From Candidatus Egerieimonas intestinavium (GTDB lineage Bacteria > Bacillota > Clostridia > Lachnospirales > Lachnospiraceae), in assembly GCA_018711815.1 (NCBI GenBank), contig DVHU01000116.1:1-39344 (forward strand): 39,344 bases of DNA. The letters run 5' to 3'. Below the pieces are notes generated by a model. It did not search any database, had not been told where the DNA came from, and saw only the letters and a program-made list of their open reading frames with translations. This document shows, piece by piece, positions 1 through 8,122 of the stretch. The first letter of the stretch is position 1. Each line of letters opens with the position of its first letter. A program made the translations under genes and the position numbers.

Positions 1-74
1 CACCTTTTCCTTGTGATTTTCCTCTAATCTATTGAAACTGAAAAAGTCAACAAAGTGCGTAAATTCAAGGATTT

Positions 75-1469
75 CTAGGTATGTTTCCTTTGTAGTCTTA
101 CCACAGTCTCCACATGCACCGTCTGGCAAAATTGATCTACGCAGCACGCCCGCTCCACCCGGTAGCCGCCCTTTAAGAACATCTCCAAATCCCGGGCCAG
201 GCTGGTGGGCTTGCAGGAGATGTATACCAGCTTGTCCACGCCGTAGGCGATGATCTTGGGCAGGGCCTTGGCGTGGACGCCGTCCCGGGGAGGATCCAGG
301 ATGATGAAATCCGGCTTGTCCCGGATTTCATCCAGGGTCTGCAGCACGTCCCCGGCCAGGAATTCGCAGTTGGTGATGCCGTTGAGGGCGGCGTTCTCGG
401 CCGCCGCCCGGACTGCCTCTTCCACGATCTCCACACCCACCACCTTCTTGGCCACAGCGGAGACGATCTGGCCGATGGTTCCCGTGCCGCTGTAGAGGTC
501 AAAGACCGTCTGGTCCCGGGTGTCGCCCACGTAGGAGCGGACTGTCTCGTAGAGCACTTCGGCTCCGTAGGAGTTAGGCTGGAAGAAGGAAAAGGGCGTC
601 ACCTTAAACCTTAATCCCAGAAGCTCCTCATAAAAATAATCCTGGCCGTAGAGGATCCGGGTCTCGTCGCTTTGCACCACATCCGAGAGGGAGTCATTGA
701 AGATATGCAGGATACCCACAATCCTTCCCTCCAGGGGAAGGGCCAAAAGCCGCTGCACCAGCGGCTCCAGATCCCATTCCTCCTGGGTGGTGGTCACCAG
801 GTTCACCAGAATCTCCCCGGTGGTATTTCCCCGGCGCAGCAGCAGGTGACGCAGGTATCCCGTGTGCTGCATCTTGTGGTAGTAGCTGGCCTTCCGCTGG
901 CGGAAATAATCGCCCACCGCCTGCACAATCTCATTCATGTCCCGGTGCACCAGCCTGCAGTCGGGGGTGTCCAACACATCGTAGGTGCTGCCCTTTTTGT
1001 GCAGCCCCAGGGTCAGGGGTCCTCCCTTGGAGGCGTCCCCGAAGGAGAACTCCATCTTATTTCTGTAGGCGAATTCCCGGGGGCTTCCCTTGATGCCCTC
1101 GAAAACGTAGTCCGCCTCCCCCCGGCTGTCCACCTGGCCTCCGGCCTTCACCGCCGCGTCCAGGAGCTCCTTCACCTGGCGGGCCTTCATCTTCAGCTGC
1201 TCCTGGTAGGGCATGGTCTGATACATGCAGCCGCCGCAGGCGGGAAATTCCCCGCAGACCGGCTCCCGGGTCTCCAGGGGCGATTTCTCCAGCACCTCCA
1301 GCAGGCGGCCCTCCACCCGGTCTTTCCGCTTCTTGTTGATCAGGAAGCGGACCTTCTGGCCGGGGATGCCATTTTTTACCGTCACCTGCTGGCCGTCAAC
1401 CTGAATTCGTCCCTTGTTGGGAAAATCTATTTTCTCTATGATACCCTCGTAAATTTCACCTTTTTTCAC
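75..1469 (-). CDS. rlmD: 23S rRNA (uracil-5-)-methyltransferase, RlmD/RumA family
   Basis: The 464-residue product is a complete SAM-dependent tRNA/rRNA m5U methyltransferase. Seen: an N-terminal TRAM RNA-binding domain (about residues 1-60), an iron-sulfur cysteine set (C72, C78, C81 and C171), the SAM-binding motif DLYSGTGTIG near 324-333, DPPRDG at 392-397, the nucleophile in ISCKP (C419) and the general-base region HVETV near 452-456. The start is GTG at 1469, placed 8 nt after AAGGAG. No ATG fits as well. It lies downstream of the small gene at 1608-1865 but is separated from it by a hairpin terminator. The family modifies U1939 or U747 of 23S rRNA; in Gram-positive bacteria one enzyme (RlmCD) may do both, so the exact target is open. 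Confidence 0.93.
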   Translation of the reverse strand: MKKGEIYEGIIEKIDFPNKGRIQVDGQQVTVKNGIPGQKVRFLINKKRKDRVEGRLLEVLEKSPLETREPVCGEFPACGGCMYQTMPYQEQLKMKARQVKELLDAAVKAGGQVDSRGEADYVFEGIKGSPREFAYRNKMEFSFGDASKGGPLTLGLHKKGSTYDVLDTPDCRLVHRDMNEIVQAVGDYFRQRKASYYHKMQHTGYLRHLLLRRGNTTGEILVNLVTTTQEEWDLEPLVQRLLALPLEGRIVGILHIFNDSLSDVVQSDETRILYGQDYFYEELLGLRFKVTPFSFFQPNSYGAEVLYETVRSYVGDTRDQTVFDLYSGTGTIGQIVSAVAKKVVGVEIVEEAVRAAAENAALNGITNCEFLAGDVLQTLDEIRDKPDFIILDPPRDGVHAKALPKIIAYGVDKLVYISCKPTSLARDLEMFLKGGYRVERACCVDQFCQTVHVETVVRLQRKHT

Positions 1470-1552
1470 CTATACTACTCCTTCACTTATCTGCTGTCTG
1501 CGGGCGGCCCTGCAAAATTTCTTCCTGGGCGCGTCTGACGAACTTTTTCTTT

Positions 1553-1592
1553 GAGATAAGAAAAGCTCCGGTACATCTCTGCACCGAAGCTC
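1553..1592 (-). terminator. Intrinsic terminator after the 85-residue membrane protein gene
   Basis: On the minus strand a 12-bp stem (arms 1580-1591 and 1564-1575, with two G-U pairs) closes a 4-nt GAGA loop and is followed by TTTTCTTAT. It sits between the small acidic protein gene and rlmD, so rlmD probably has its own promoter or depends on read-through. Confidence 0.7.
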
Positions 1593-1607
1593 TCCGCTTC
1601 GCAGCTA

Positions 1608-1865
1608 TTACTCTGCGTCCTTGTCATCCTCGTTTTCTTCCTCATCCTCGAAGTAATCGTCGAAGTCGTCGTCGAAATCATCTTCAAAGTCCTCCAGATA
1701 GTCCGGAGTAAAGAAACGATACACTGCATATGCAATTCCTGCCACTGCTGCCACAGCGCCGACAATGGCCAGTACCCAGATCAGGACGTTTTTCCCCTTC
1801 TCCTCATCCCGCTCCTTTTTCTGCAGCATGGACACCAATTCGTCAATTTTGTTCATTTTGGTCAC
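1608..1865 (-). CDS. Small single-pass membrane protein with acidic tail (hypothetical)
   Basis: This 85-residue protein is not assigned to a named family. It has a charged N-terminal stretch (about residues 1-25, rich in K and E), one hydrophobic membrane segment (about 26-48, VLIWVLAIVGAVAAVAGIAY) and a C-terminal tail of about 30 residues made almost only of Asp and Glu with regularly spaced Phe and Tyr. The start is GTG at 1865, 5 nt after GGAG. An internal ATG at 1856 is possible but is spaced less well. It has its own extended -10 promoter just upstream, between it and pcrA. The tail gives an extreme negative charge. No catalytic motif is seen. The link to PcrA or RlmD is only positional. 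Confidence 0.75.
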   Translation of the reverse strand: MTKMNKIDELVSMLQKKERDEEKGKNVLIWVLAIVGAVAAVAGIAYAVYRFFTPDYLEDFEDDFDDDFDDYFEDEEENEDDKDAE

Positions 1866-1887
1866 CGCCTCTCCATTCGTTAGGGTT

Positions 1888-1896
1888 ATTATACCA
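1888..1896 (-). promoter_or_regulatory. Extended -10 promoter for the small membrane protein gene
   Basis: On the minus strand TGGTATAAT (TG at 1896-1895, TATAAT at 1893-1888) forms a consensus extended -10 element about 23 nt before the GTG start. No good -35 box is seen, as is usual for extended -10 promoters. Confidence 0.55.
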
Positions 1897-1931
1897 CCAT
1901 CTGTGGAATTTTACCACAAAAATTTTGTTCT

Positions 1932-4154
1932 TTAAACTTTCTTAAGTTTCGCAAATCCGGCGAACATCTTTTTCACGCCCGCCCGGTCAAAGTCCACCGT
2001 CACCTCGTAGTCCTTGCCGCCCTCCACGATATTTAAAACCACGCCGGTGCCAAACTTAATGTGGCGCACGGTGTCTCCCACCGTGTAATCCAGCTTCTCC
2101 GCCTTGGTCACCTGGAACTGCTGGGGGACAAAGGCCGGCTTCTTCAGGATATCCCGCATCTTGGCGTAGGTGTTCTGCCGGGGCTTGAGGGCTTCCTTTT
2201 TCTTCTCCTGCTCCGCCACCTGCTCTCTTCCCAGCTCGATCAGCTCCCGGGGGATCTCCCGCACAAAACGGGAAATCTTATTATACTGGGTCTCCCCCCG
2301 GATCATCCGCTGCTGGGCGCTGGTGAGGGTCAGCTCCTTCATGGCCCGGGTGATGCCCACGTAGCAGAGCCGGCGCTCCTCCTCCAGCTCCGAGGGATCG
2401 TCGGCGCTGATGGTCATATAGCTGGGGAAAATACCGTCCTCCATGCCGGCCAGGTACACATAGGGGAACTCCAGTCCCTTGGCGCTGTGGAGGGTCATCA
2501 AGAGCACCCGGTCGTCATTCTCATCCACCGAGTCGATGTCCGCCACCAGGGCAATCTCCTCCAGAAATCCGCTCAGGGTTGGCTCCTCGGCGCTCTCCTC
2601 ATAGGTTACCACCTTGGTGATCAGCTCGTCGATATTTTCGATGCGGGCCTGGGCTTCCTCCGTGTCCTCCTTCTGCAGCTCCTCCACGTAGCCGGTGTCG
2701 TCGATGATCTGCTGCAGCAGCTCCTTCACCGAGTAGAACTCCGCCTGGCTTCTGAGCCTGCGGATGAAGCTGACGAAGGGCTCCAGCTTGGCGCCCCCCC
2801 GGCCCAGGGCAGGGATCTGATCCGCCTGCTCCAGGGCCTCATAGAAACTCAGGCCGCTGTCGGTGGCGTAATCCTGTACCCGGGATATGGTGGTGGCCCC
2901 GATGCCCCGTTTGGGCACGTTGATGATCCGGCGCACCGCCAGATCGTCCCGGGCATTATCCACGGTCTTTAAGTAAGCCAGAAGATCCTTGATTTCCTTT
3001 CTGGCGTAGAAATTTACGCCGCCCACCAGCCGGTAGGGAATGTTGGCCAGCAGAAATTTTTCCTCAAACATACGGGACTGGGCGTTGGTCCGGTACAAAA
3101 TGGCACAGTCCTTATACGCGCAGAGCCCCTCCCGCACCTTCTGGCGGATTTCCCCGGCAATATACTCAGCCTCCTCGTAGGCATTCTGGAAATTGCGGAA
3201 GTGTACCAACTGGCCTTCCTCATTGTCCGTCCAGAGGCTCTTGGGCTTTCTCTCGGTGTTGTTGGCGATCACCCGGTTGGCCGCGTTAAGAATGTTCTGG
3301 GTAGAGCGGTAATTCTGCTCCAGTTTGATCACATGGGCCTGGGGGAACACCTTTTCAAACTCCAGGATATTGCGGATATTGGCCCCCCGGAACTTGTAGA
3401 TGGACTGATCGTCGTCCCCCACCACGCAGAGGTTCTTGTATTTCTCTGCCAGCAGGCTCACAAATTTAAACTGGGCGGTGTTGGTATCCTGATACTCGTC
3501 CACCATGATATAGCGGAACCGCTCCTGATAGTAATCCAGCACATCCGGGCAGCTGCGAAAGAGCTCCACGGTCTTTACGATCAGATCGTCAAAGTCCAGG
3601 GCATTGCTGCTCCTCAGCCGTTTCTGGTACTCCTCGTAGACCTGGGCCACCTTCTTCTGTCCCCAGTCCCCGCCAGCGTTGGCCAGAAATTCCTCCGGGG
3701 ATACCAGCTCGTCCTTGGCGCTGGAGATGGCTGCCAGCAGGGAACGCTCCCGGTACAGCTTGGTGTCGATCTGCAGGTATTTGCAGACCTCCTTCATGAC
3801 TGTTTTCTGGTCATCCGCATCATAGATGGTAAAATTTTTGTCGTAGCCCAGCCGGTCGATATAGCGGCGCAGAATCCGCACGCAGCTGGAGTGGAAGGTA
3901 GACACCCAGATATTTTCCGAGCCATAGCCCACAATCTTGTCCACCCGCTCCCGCATCTCCCCGGCGGCCTTGTTGGTAAAGGTGATGGCCAGGATGTTCC
4001 AGGGATTTACTCCCTTTTCTTCAATTAAATAGGCAATCCTGTGGGTCAGCACCCGGGTCTTCCCGCTGCCGGCTCCGGCCAGCAGCAGCAGAGGTCCTTC
4101 CGTGTGGCAGACCGCCTCCTGCTGCTGGGGATTTAATCCTTCGTAAATACTCAT
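1932..4154 (-). CDS. pcrA: ATP-dependent DNA helicase PcrA (UvrD/Rep family)
   Basis: The 740-residue protein has every superfamily 1A helicase motif: the Q-motif region (LNPQQQEAV), Walker A AGAGSGKT (about 27-34), VDEYQDTN (motif II), VGDDDQSIYKFRGA (motif III), the arginine of QNYRST, and LMTLHSAKGLEFPYV and YVGITRA (motifs V and VI). The C-terminus (about 690-740) is a Tudor-like segment, GDTVRHIKFGTGVV, which in PcrA contacts RNA polymerase. It acts in nucleotide excision repair, in replication-fork maintenance and in removing RecA. The ATG at 4154 follows GGAGAG at good spacing. Length matches Bacillus PcrA. A strong promoter lies at 4254-4283. Confidence 0.96.
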   Translation of the reverse strand: MSIYEGLNPQQQEAVCHTEGPLLLLAGAGSGKTRVLTHRIAYLIEEKGVNPWNILAITFTNKAAGEMRERVDKIVGYGSENIWVSTFHSSCVRILRRYIDRLGYDKNFTIYDADDQKTVMKEVCKYLQIDTKLYRERSLLAAISSAKDELVSPEEFLANAGGDWGQKKVAQVYEEYQKRLRSSNALDFDDLIVKTVELFRSCPDVLDYYQERFRYIMVDEYQDTNTAQFKFVSLLAEKYKNLCVVGDDDQSIYKFRGANIRNILEFEKVFPQAHVIKLEQNYRSTQNILNAANRVIANNTERKPKSLWTDNEEGQLVHFRNFQNAYEEAEYIAGEIRQKVREGLCAYKDCAILYRTNAQSRMFEEKFLLANIPYRLVGGVNFYARKEIKDLLAYLKTVDNARDDLAVRRIINVPKRGIGATTISRVQDYATDSGLSFYEALEQADQIPALGRGGAKLEPFVSFIRRLRSQAEFYSVKELLQQIIDDTGYVEELQKEDTEEAQARIENIDELITKVVTYEESAEEPTLSGFLEEIALVADIDSVDENDDRVLLMTLHSAKGLEFPYVYLAGMEDGIFPSYMTISADDPSELEEERRLCYVGITRAMKELTLTSAQQRMIRGETQYNKISRFVREIPRELIELGREQVAEQEKKKEALKPRQNTYAKMRDILKKPAFVPQQFQVTKAEKLDYTVGDTVRHIKFGTGVVLNIVEGGKDYEVTVDFDRAGVKKMFAGFAKLKKV

Positions 4155-4253
4155 TCGGTACTCTCCATTTTCTATTCATACTAAGCTGAGCGGCCTCCGA
4201 CGCGTATATGCCGTAACCTCCGGGCAGCCGCCCCATGCCAAAAATACCTATTT

Positions 4254-4283
4254 ATTATAATATGTCCTCCCGCCAAAAGTCAA
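4254..4283 (-). promoter_or_regulatory. Sigma-A promoter for pcrA
   Basis: On the minus strand TTGACT (4283-4278) is followed after 18 nt by TATAAT (4259-4254), near-consensus boxes about 100 nt upstream of the pcrA start. Confidence 0.7.
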
Positions 4284-4396
4284 CGGATGCCCGCTGACCC
4301 GAGAAAAAATGGTATCCGTTCAGCCAAAAGGCCAAACTGCTACAAAAAATCCCCATCCCCGGGGAGAAATTTTCGCTCTAGTCTGTCAAAAAATGC

Positions 4397-4425
4397 TTGC
4401 CATCTAGTTTTTAAAACTATATACT
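4397..4425 (+). promoter_or_regulatory. Promoter of the DUF1836 gene with a palindrome filling the spacer
   Basis: TTGCCA (4397-4402) and TATACT (4420-4425) are 17 bp apart. The spacer contains the perfect inverted repeat TAGTTTT-T-AAAACTA (4405-4419), which ends exactly where the -10 box begins. Such a site is a natural operator for a repressor or a spacer-binding MerR-like regulator. The predicted 5' leader is very short: GAGGTGAT at 4433-4440 is the ribosome binding site. Confidence 0.6.
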
Positions 4426-4444
4426 ATACCTGAGAGGTGATAAG

Positions 4445-5041
4445 ATGAAAATTGACACAAAAGATATTTTAAACAGCATTCTGGACAGTCTGTCCCGCAT
4501 CGACTATATTAAGCCGGAGAATGTTCCGGATATTGATTTATATATGGATCAGGTGACTACCTTCATGAACGCGGAGCTCTCCTCCTCCAAACGGTACCAG
4601 GAGGACAAGATTCTCACCAAGACCATGATCAACAATTACGCCAAGAATCATCTGCTGCCCCCGCCGGTGAAGAAAAAATACTCCCGGGAACACATGCTGC
4701 TCCTGATCTTTATCTACTATTTTAAAAATATTCTTTCCATCGGGGATATCCAGGCGCTGCTGGAGCCCATCACGGAAAAGTATTTCAAAAGCCAGGAGGG
4801 CTTTGACCTGACCAACCTCTACAACGAGGTGTTCCGGCTGGAGAAGGGGCAGATTGAGGTTTTAAAGGAAAATATTCGCCAGAACTGGGAGACCGCCCAG
4901 GGCACCTTCGCCGACGCCCCCCAGGAGGACCAGGAGTTTCTAAAGCAATTCTCCTTCATCTGCCTGCTAAGCTTCGACGTTTATCTGAAAAAGCAGGTGA
5001 TTGAGAAGCTCATTGATGAGCTGCCCAAAAAAGGTAAATAA
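4445..5041 (+). CDS. DUF1836 domain protein, predicted MerR-like DNA-binding
   Basis: This 198-residue protein belongs to DUF1836, a family common in Bacillota and without an assigned function. Residues about 57-106 (KTMINNYAKNHLLPPP, then YSREHMLLLIFIYYFKNILS and IGDIQALL) follow the pattern of a MerR-type winged helix-turn-helix: recognition helix, LPPP turn, tyrosine, and an LS..EI-like helix. The remainder is helical and charged. I see no effector domain. The ATG at 4445 follows GAGGTGAT. The promoter just upstream carries a perfect palindrome, so autoregulation is a reasonable inference. A structured inverted repeat follows the gene. Confidence 0.85.
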   Translation: MKIDTKDILNSILDSLSRIDYIKPENVPDIDLYMDQVTTFMNAELSSSKRYQEDKILTKTMINNYAKNHLLPPPVKKKYSREHMLLLIFIYYFKNILSIGDIQALLEPITEKYFKSQEGFDLTNLYNEVFRLEKGQIEVLKENIRQNWETAQGTFADAPQEDQEFLKQFSFICLLSFDVYLKKQVIEKLIDELPKKGK

Positions 5042-5046
5042 CAAAC

Positions 5047-5168
5047 GAACAGAGGCTGCCGCATGTTTTATTTTCCGATACCCATACCCTTGCAGTTAGC
5101 CTGTGCCCCCTTCGCACAGCCGCATGGAAATACGGAAATACTCGTTAAATGCGGCGGCCCTGTTAGTT
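5047..5168 (+). repeat. Imperfect palindrome of about 120 bp, possible structured intergenic element
   Basis: The two halves between the DUF1836 gene and the ABC ATPase gene are inverted copies with mismatches: AACAG, GGCTGCCGCAT and TTTTCCG on the left pair with CGGAAAT, ATGCGGCGGCC and CTGTT on the right, and an inner hairpin CTGTGC/GCACAG (5101-5118) sits near the middle. It may act as a terminator-like RNA structure or be a mobile repeat. It shares TTCGCACAGCCGCAT, with one indel, with the larger palindrome at 14303-14501. Confidence 0.5.
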
Positions 5169-5186
5169 TTAACCGGAGGAATACCC

Positions 5187-6074
5187 ATGAATCATACCAT
5201 TGAACTTGAAGATTTGACAAAGGATTACGGCCAGGGCCGGGGAGTTTTCCACCTTACCTTCTCCGTCAGGGAGGGACAGGCCGTGGGCTTTCTGGGCGTC
5301 AACGGCGCCGGGAAGACCACAACCATCCGTCACCTGATGGGCTTTCTCAGACCCGAGACTGGTCATGCCCGGATCCTGGGCATGGATTGCTTCCGCCAGG
5401 CAGCCTCCGTTCAGGATAGTATCGGCTACCTGCCCGGCGAGATTGCTTTCATGGAACAGCTGACCGGTCTGGCCTTTATCCAGTTCATGGCCCAGATGAA
5501 GCAGATAAATGACCTGAGTCTCGCCCGCAGGCTCATGGACTATCTGGAATTGGACACGGGGGTTAAGCTCAAAAAGATGTCCAAGGGCATGAAGCAAAAG
5601 GTAGGCTTGGTTTTGGCCTTCATGCAGGACGCGCCGATTCTGATCCTGGACGAACCCACCAGCGGCCTGGATCCGCTGATGCAAAATAAGTTTGTGGAGC
5701 TCATTAACCGGGAGAAAAGCCGGGGAAAAACCATCCTCATGTCCTCGCATATCTTTGAGGAGGTGGAGCATACCTGCGACAGGATCGTAATGATCAAGGA
5801 CGGACGGCTGGTGGCGGATGAGAGCATGAGCAAAATCAAGACCAGCCAGAGCAAGCACTACCAGATCACCTTTTCCACAGAGGAACAGGCCGCTCTCTTC
5901 CAAAGGGCTTATCCCCAGAGCACCAGGACCGAAGCCACGGTGAGTTTTCTGCAAAAGGGCAGCCCGCAAAAGCTCCTTCAGGATTTAAGCAGTTATCCGG
6001 TGGAGGACATCAATGCCCGCTATCAGACCCTGGAGGAAGTATTTCTCCAGTATTACGGAGGGAAAAAATCATGA
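5187..6074 (+). CDS. ABC transporter ATP-binding protein (ABC-2 type exporter)
   Basis: The 295-residue protein is an ABC ATPase with Walker A GVNGAGKTTTIRH, a variant signature (MSKGMKQKVGL in place of LSGGQ), Walker B ILILDEPTSGLDP and a switch histidine in MSSHIFEE. Residues after about 215 form the C-terminal extension found in DrrA/CcmA-like exporter ATPases. The start is ATG 5187 behind GGAGGA (5175-5180). The upstream in-frame extension lies inside the palindromic region and has no ribosome binding site. It is coupled by a 4-nt ATGA overlap to the permease gene. The substrate is unknown; the family exports lipids, peptides or antibiotics. Confidence 0.9.
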   Translation: MNHTIELEDLTKDYGQGRGVFHLTFSVREGQAVGFLGVNGAGKTTTIRHLMGFLRPETGHARILGMDCFRQAASVQDSIGYLPGEIAFMEQLTGLAFIQFMAQMKQINDLSLARRLMDYLELDTGVKLKKMSKGMKQKVGLVLAFMQDAPILILDEPTSGLDPLMQNKFVELINREKSRGKTILMSSHIFEEVEHTCDRIVMIKDGRLVADESMSKIKTSQSKHYQITFSTEEQAALFQRAYPQSTRTEATVSFLQKGSPQKLLQDLSSYPVEDINARYQTLEEVFLQYYGGKKS

Positions 6075-6868
6075 GCGCGCCATTATTGAAAATAGAGATA
6101 AAATTGGGGTACAAGCTGCTTCTCCTGTTTATGGGAATCCTCACCCTCTACGCCAGCATTATCACCGCCATGTATGATCCCCAGCTGGGGGCCGGCATCA
6201 ATGCCCTGGCAGAGAGTATGCCGGAATTTTTTGCCGTTTTCGGCATGCAAAATCCCGGCGTCACTCTGCTGGACTTCCTGATTAATTATCTCTACGGATT
6301 TATTCTGATTCTCATCCCCCTGATCTACGGGATAATCATGTGTCACCGGCTGGCGGCAAGGTATGTGGACAGAGGTTCCATGGCTTACCTGCTGAACAGC
6401 CATTACAGCCGCGGACAGATCCTGGGTACCCAGATTTTTGTCCTGCTGAGCGGCCTTCTGATCCTGGTGGCCTACGGGGTGGTTTTGCTCCTGCTCTGCA
6501 GCCATTTTCTGTTTCCGGGAGAATTGGCTGTTCCGGAATTTCTGGTGCTGAACCTGGGGCTTTTGTCTCTGGAAATTTTCCTGGCTTCCTTCTGCTTTCT
6601 TTTCGCCAGTCTGTTTAACGAGATTAAGTATTCCATAGGCCTGGGGGCCGGCATCAGCGCCCTGTTCTTTCTCATCCAAATGCTGTCCCAGGTCAGTGAG
6701 GATGCCCGCTTTCTTAAATATTTTACGCCTCTGACGCTGTTTTCTCCAGAGCAGCTCATTCAGTATGAAGCTCCGGCTCTGCTGCGCGTAATCTTGCTTC
6801 TGGCCCTGGCTGCAATTTTCTTTACCGCCGCCTGGGCGGGATTTAAAAAGAGAGATCTGCCCCTCTAG
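6071..6868 (+). CDS. ABC-2 type transporter permease
   Basis: This 265-residue integral membrane protein has about six hydrophobic segments (roughly residues 14-34, 68-90, 120-145, 155-180, 185-205 and 235-257) and ends in the basic sequence KKRDLPL. It is the membrane partner of the ATPase encoded just upstream, whose stop overlaps its ATG. GGAGGG lies 8 nt before the start. ABC-2 permeases of this size work as dimers. No substrate can be inferred. The stop codon lies in the loop of the terminator at 6847-6890. Confidence 0.85.
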   Translation: MSAPLLKIEIKLGYKLLLLFMGILTLYASIITAMYDPQLGAGINALAESMPEFFAVFGMQNPGVTLLDFLINYLYGFILILIPLIYGIIMCHRLAARYVDRGSMAYLLNSHYSRGQILGTQIFVLLSGLLILVAYGVVLLLLCSHFLFPGELAVPEFLVLNLGLLSLEIFLASFCFLFASLFNEIKYSIGLGAGISALFFLIQMLSQVSEDARFLKYFTPLTLFSPEQLIQYEAPALLRVILLLALAAIFFTAAWAGFKKRDLPL

Positions 6869-6890
6869 GCAAATCTCTCTTTCTATATGG
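6847..6890. terminator. Bidirectional intrinsic terminator between convergent genes
   Basis: A 15-bp stem with one mismatch (arms 6847-6861 and 6868-6882) and a 6-nt loop lies between the plus-strand permease and the minus-strand aminotransferase. Read on the minus strand it is followed by TTTTTAAAT; on the plus strand by CTATAT. It overlaps the last codons of the permease gene. Confidence 0.75.
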
Positions 6891-6943
6891 CCGGCACAAT
6901 CCGCCTCCCGGCAAAATTGTCCACTATCCATTCTCTGTTCCGC

Positions 6944-8116
6944 TTATCTGCAGACGCCGCTCTTCTGAAGTCTCTCCAGGGCCTCCTCCAGGACGCTTCT
7001 GGGGCAGGCGATGTTCAGTCTCCCAAAGCCCTCGCCGCCTTTTCCAAAATTTGTTCCCCAGTCCAAGATCCACTGGGCTTTCTCCACCAGAACCTTAGAT
7101 AACTCCTTCGGCGCTAAGCCCAGCTGCCGGAAATCCAGCCACTGCAGGTAGGTTCCCTCCAGGCGGCTGACGGTGATCTGCGGCATCTCTGCCTTCAGGA
7201 AATCCTCCACCAGCCTGCGGTTTTTATCCAGATAAGCCAGGAGCTCCAAAAGCCACTGTTCTCCCTTACTGTAGGCCAGACGACAGGCCTGATAGCCCAG
7301 GGCGTTCAGAGAGTAGTAACCTCTCCTTTTCTGCACCGCCTCCATCCGTTCCCGGTTGGGGATAAAATTGTTGGACACCTTCAGGGCCGCCAGGTTAAAG
7401 GTCTTGGTGGGAGCTGTGCAGACGGCACAGTTCTCCAGATATTTCTCCTCCAGAGTCCCCGCGGACACAAAGGAGTAGCCCGGCATAATCAGATCGTGAT
7501 GGATCTCGTCCACAATCAGAAATACCCCCTGCTCCAGGCAGATCTCAGCTACCCGCTGCAGCTCCTCTTGCCTCCAAACCCTTCCCACCGGATTGTGGGG
7601 GCTGCAAAGGATACACAGCGTCACCCGGGGATCCGCCGCCTTCTCCTGGAAATCCGCCCAGTCGATCTCGTAGGTATCCCCCCTCTTGATCAGCTCTGAC
7701 TCCGCCAGGAAACAGTCTGCGTGGGCCGCGCAGACCCGGAAGGGATTGTACACCGGGGTGAAAATCAGCACGCCTTCCCCGGGCTTGGTAAAGGCCGCCA
7801 ACATCTCCTCTATGGCGGGGATCACGCCGCTGCACTCCAGGAACCACTCCCTTTTGGGCAGGAAGCCGTGGCGCCGCTGCATCCATCCCTGCACCGCTTC
7901 ATAGTAGTCCTCCGTGGCTCCCGTGTAGCCCAGTATTGCCTCCGAGAGATACTCCTTTAGCCCCTCAGTGATCTCCGGGGCATTGGCAAACTCCATATCC
8001 GCCATGGTGAAGGGCACAATCTCCGGCCCCGCCTGGGGCGCCAGGAAACGCTTTACCTTCCATTTGGTGGAGCCTGTCCCCTGCCTGTCAATCCTCCGAT
8101 CAAAATCATACCCCAT
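6944..8116 (-). CDS. PLP-dependent aminotransferase, PatB/MalY (C-S lyase) family
   Basis: The 390-residue protein is a fold type I PLP enzyme of the MalY/PatB group, which cleaves C-S bonds (cystathionine beta-lyase, cysteine desulfhydrase) and includes MalY. Seen: N-terminal DFDRRIDRQGTGSTKW typical of the group, the substrate-side motif CSPHNPVGRVW, VDEIHHDLIMPG with the PLP-binding Asp, and the Schiff-base lysine in APTKTFNLAALKVSN. The ATG at 8116 follows AGGAAG. It lies 6 nt after yerC and is probably cotranscribed with it, so a TrpR-like regulator and an amino-acid enzyme share a message. The exact substrate is open. Confidence 0.9.
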   Translation of the reverse strand: MGYDFDRRIDRQGTGSTKWKVKRFLAPQAGPEIVPFTMADMEFANAPEITEGLKEYLSEAILGYTGATEDYYEAVQGWMQRRHGFLPKREWFLECSGVIPAIEEMLAAFTKPGEGVLIFTPVYNPFRVCAAHADCFLAESELIKRGDTYEIDWADFQEKAADPRVTLCILCSPHNPVGRVWRQEELQRVAEICLEQGVFLIVDEIHHDLIMPGYSFVSAGTLEEKYLENCAVCTAPTKTFNLAALKVSNNFIPNRERMEAVQKRRGYYSLNALGYQACRLAYSKGEQWLLELLAYLDKNRRLVEDFLKAEMPQITVSRLEGTYLQWLDFRQLGLAPKELSKVLVEKAQWILDWGTNFGKGGEGFGRLNIACPRSVLEEALERLQKSGVCR

Positions 8117-8122
8117 ATTGCT

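Noticed and set aside
672-1538. Open frame antisense to rlmD
   Set aside because: Low-complexity His/Gln/Leu translation without a start signal; rlmD on the other strand has all family motifs.
5103-5186. N-terminal extension of the ABC ATPase starting upstream of 5187
   Set aside because: It lies in the palindromic region, has no ribosome binding site and is not part of the family; GGAGGA precedes ATG 5187.
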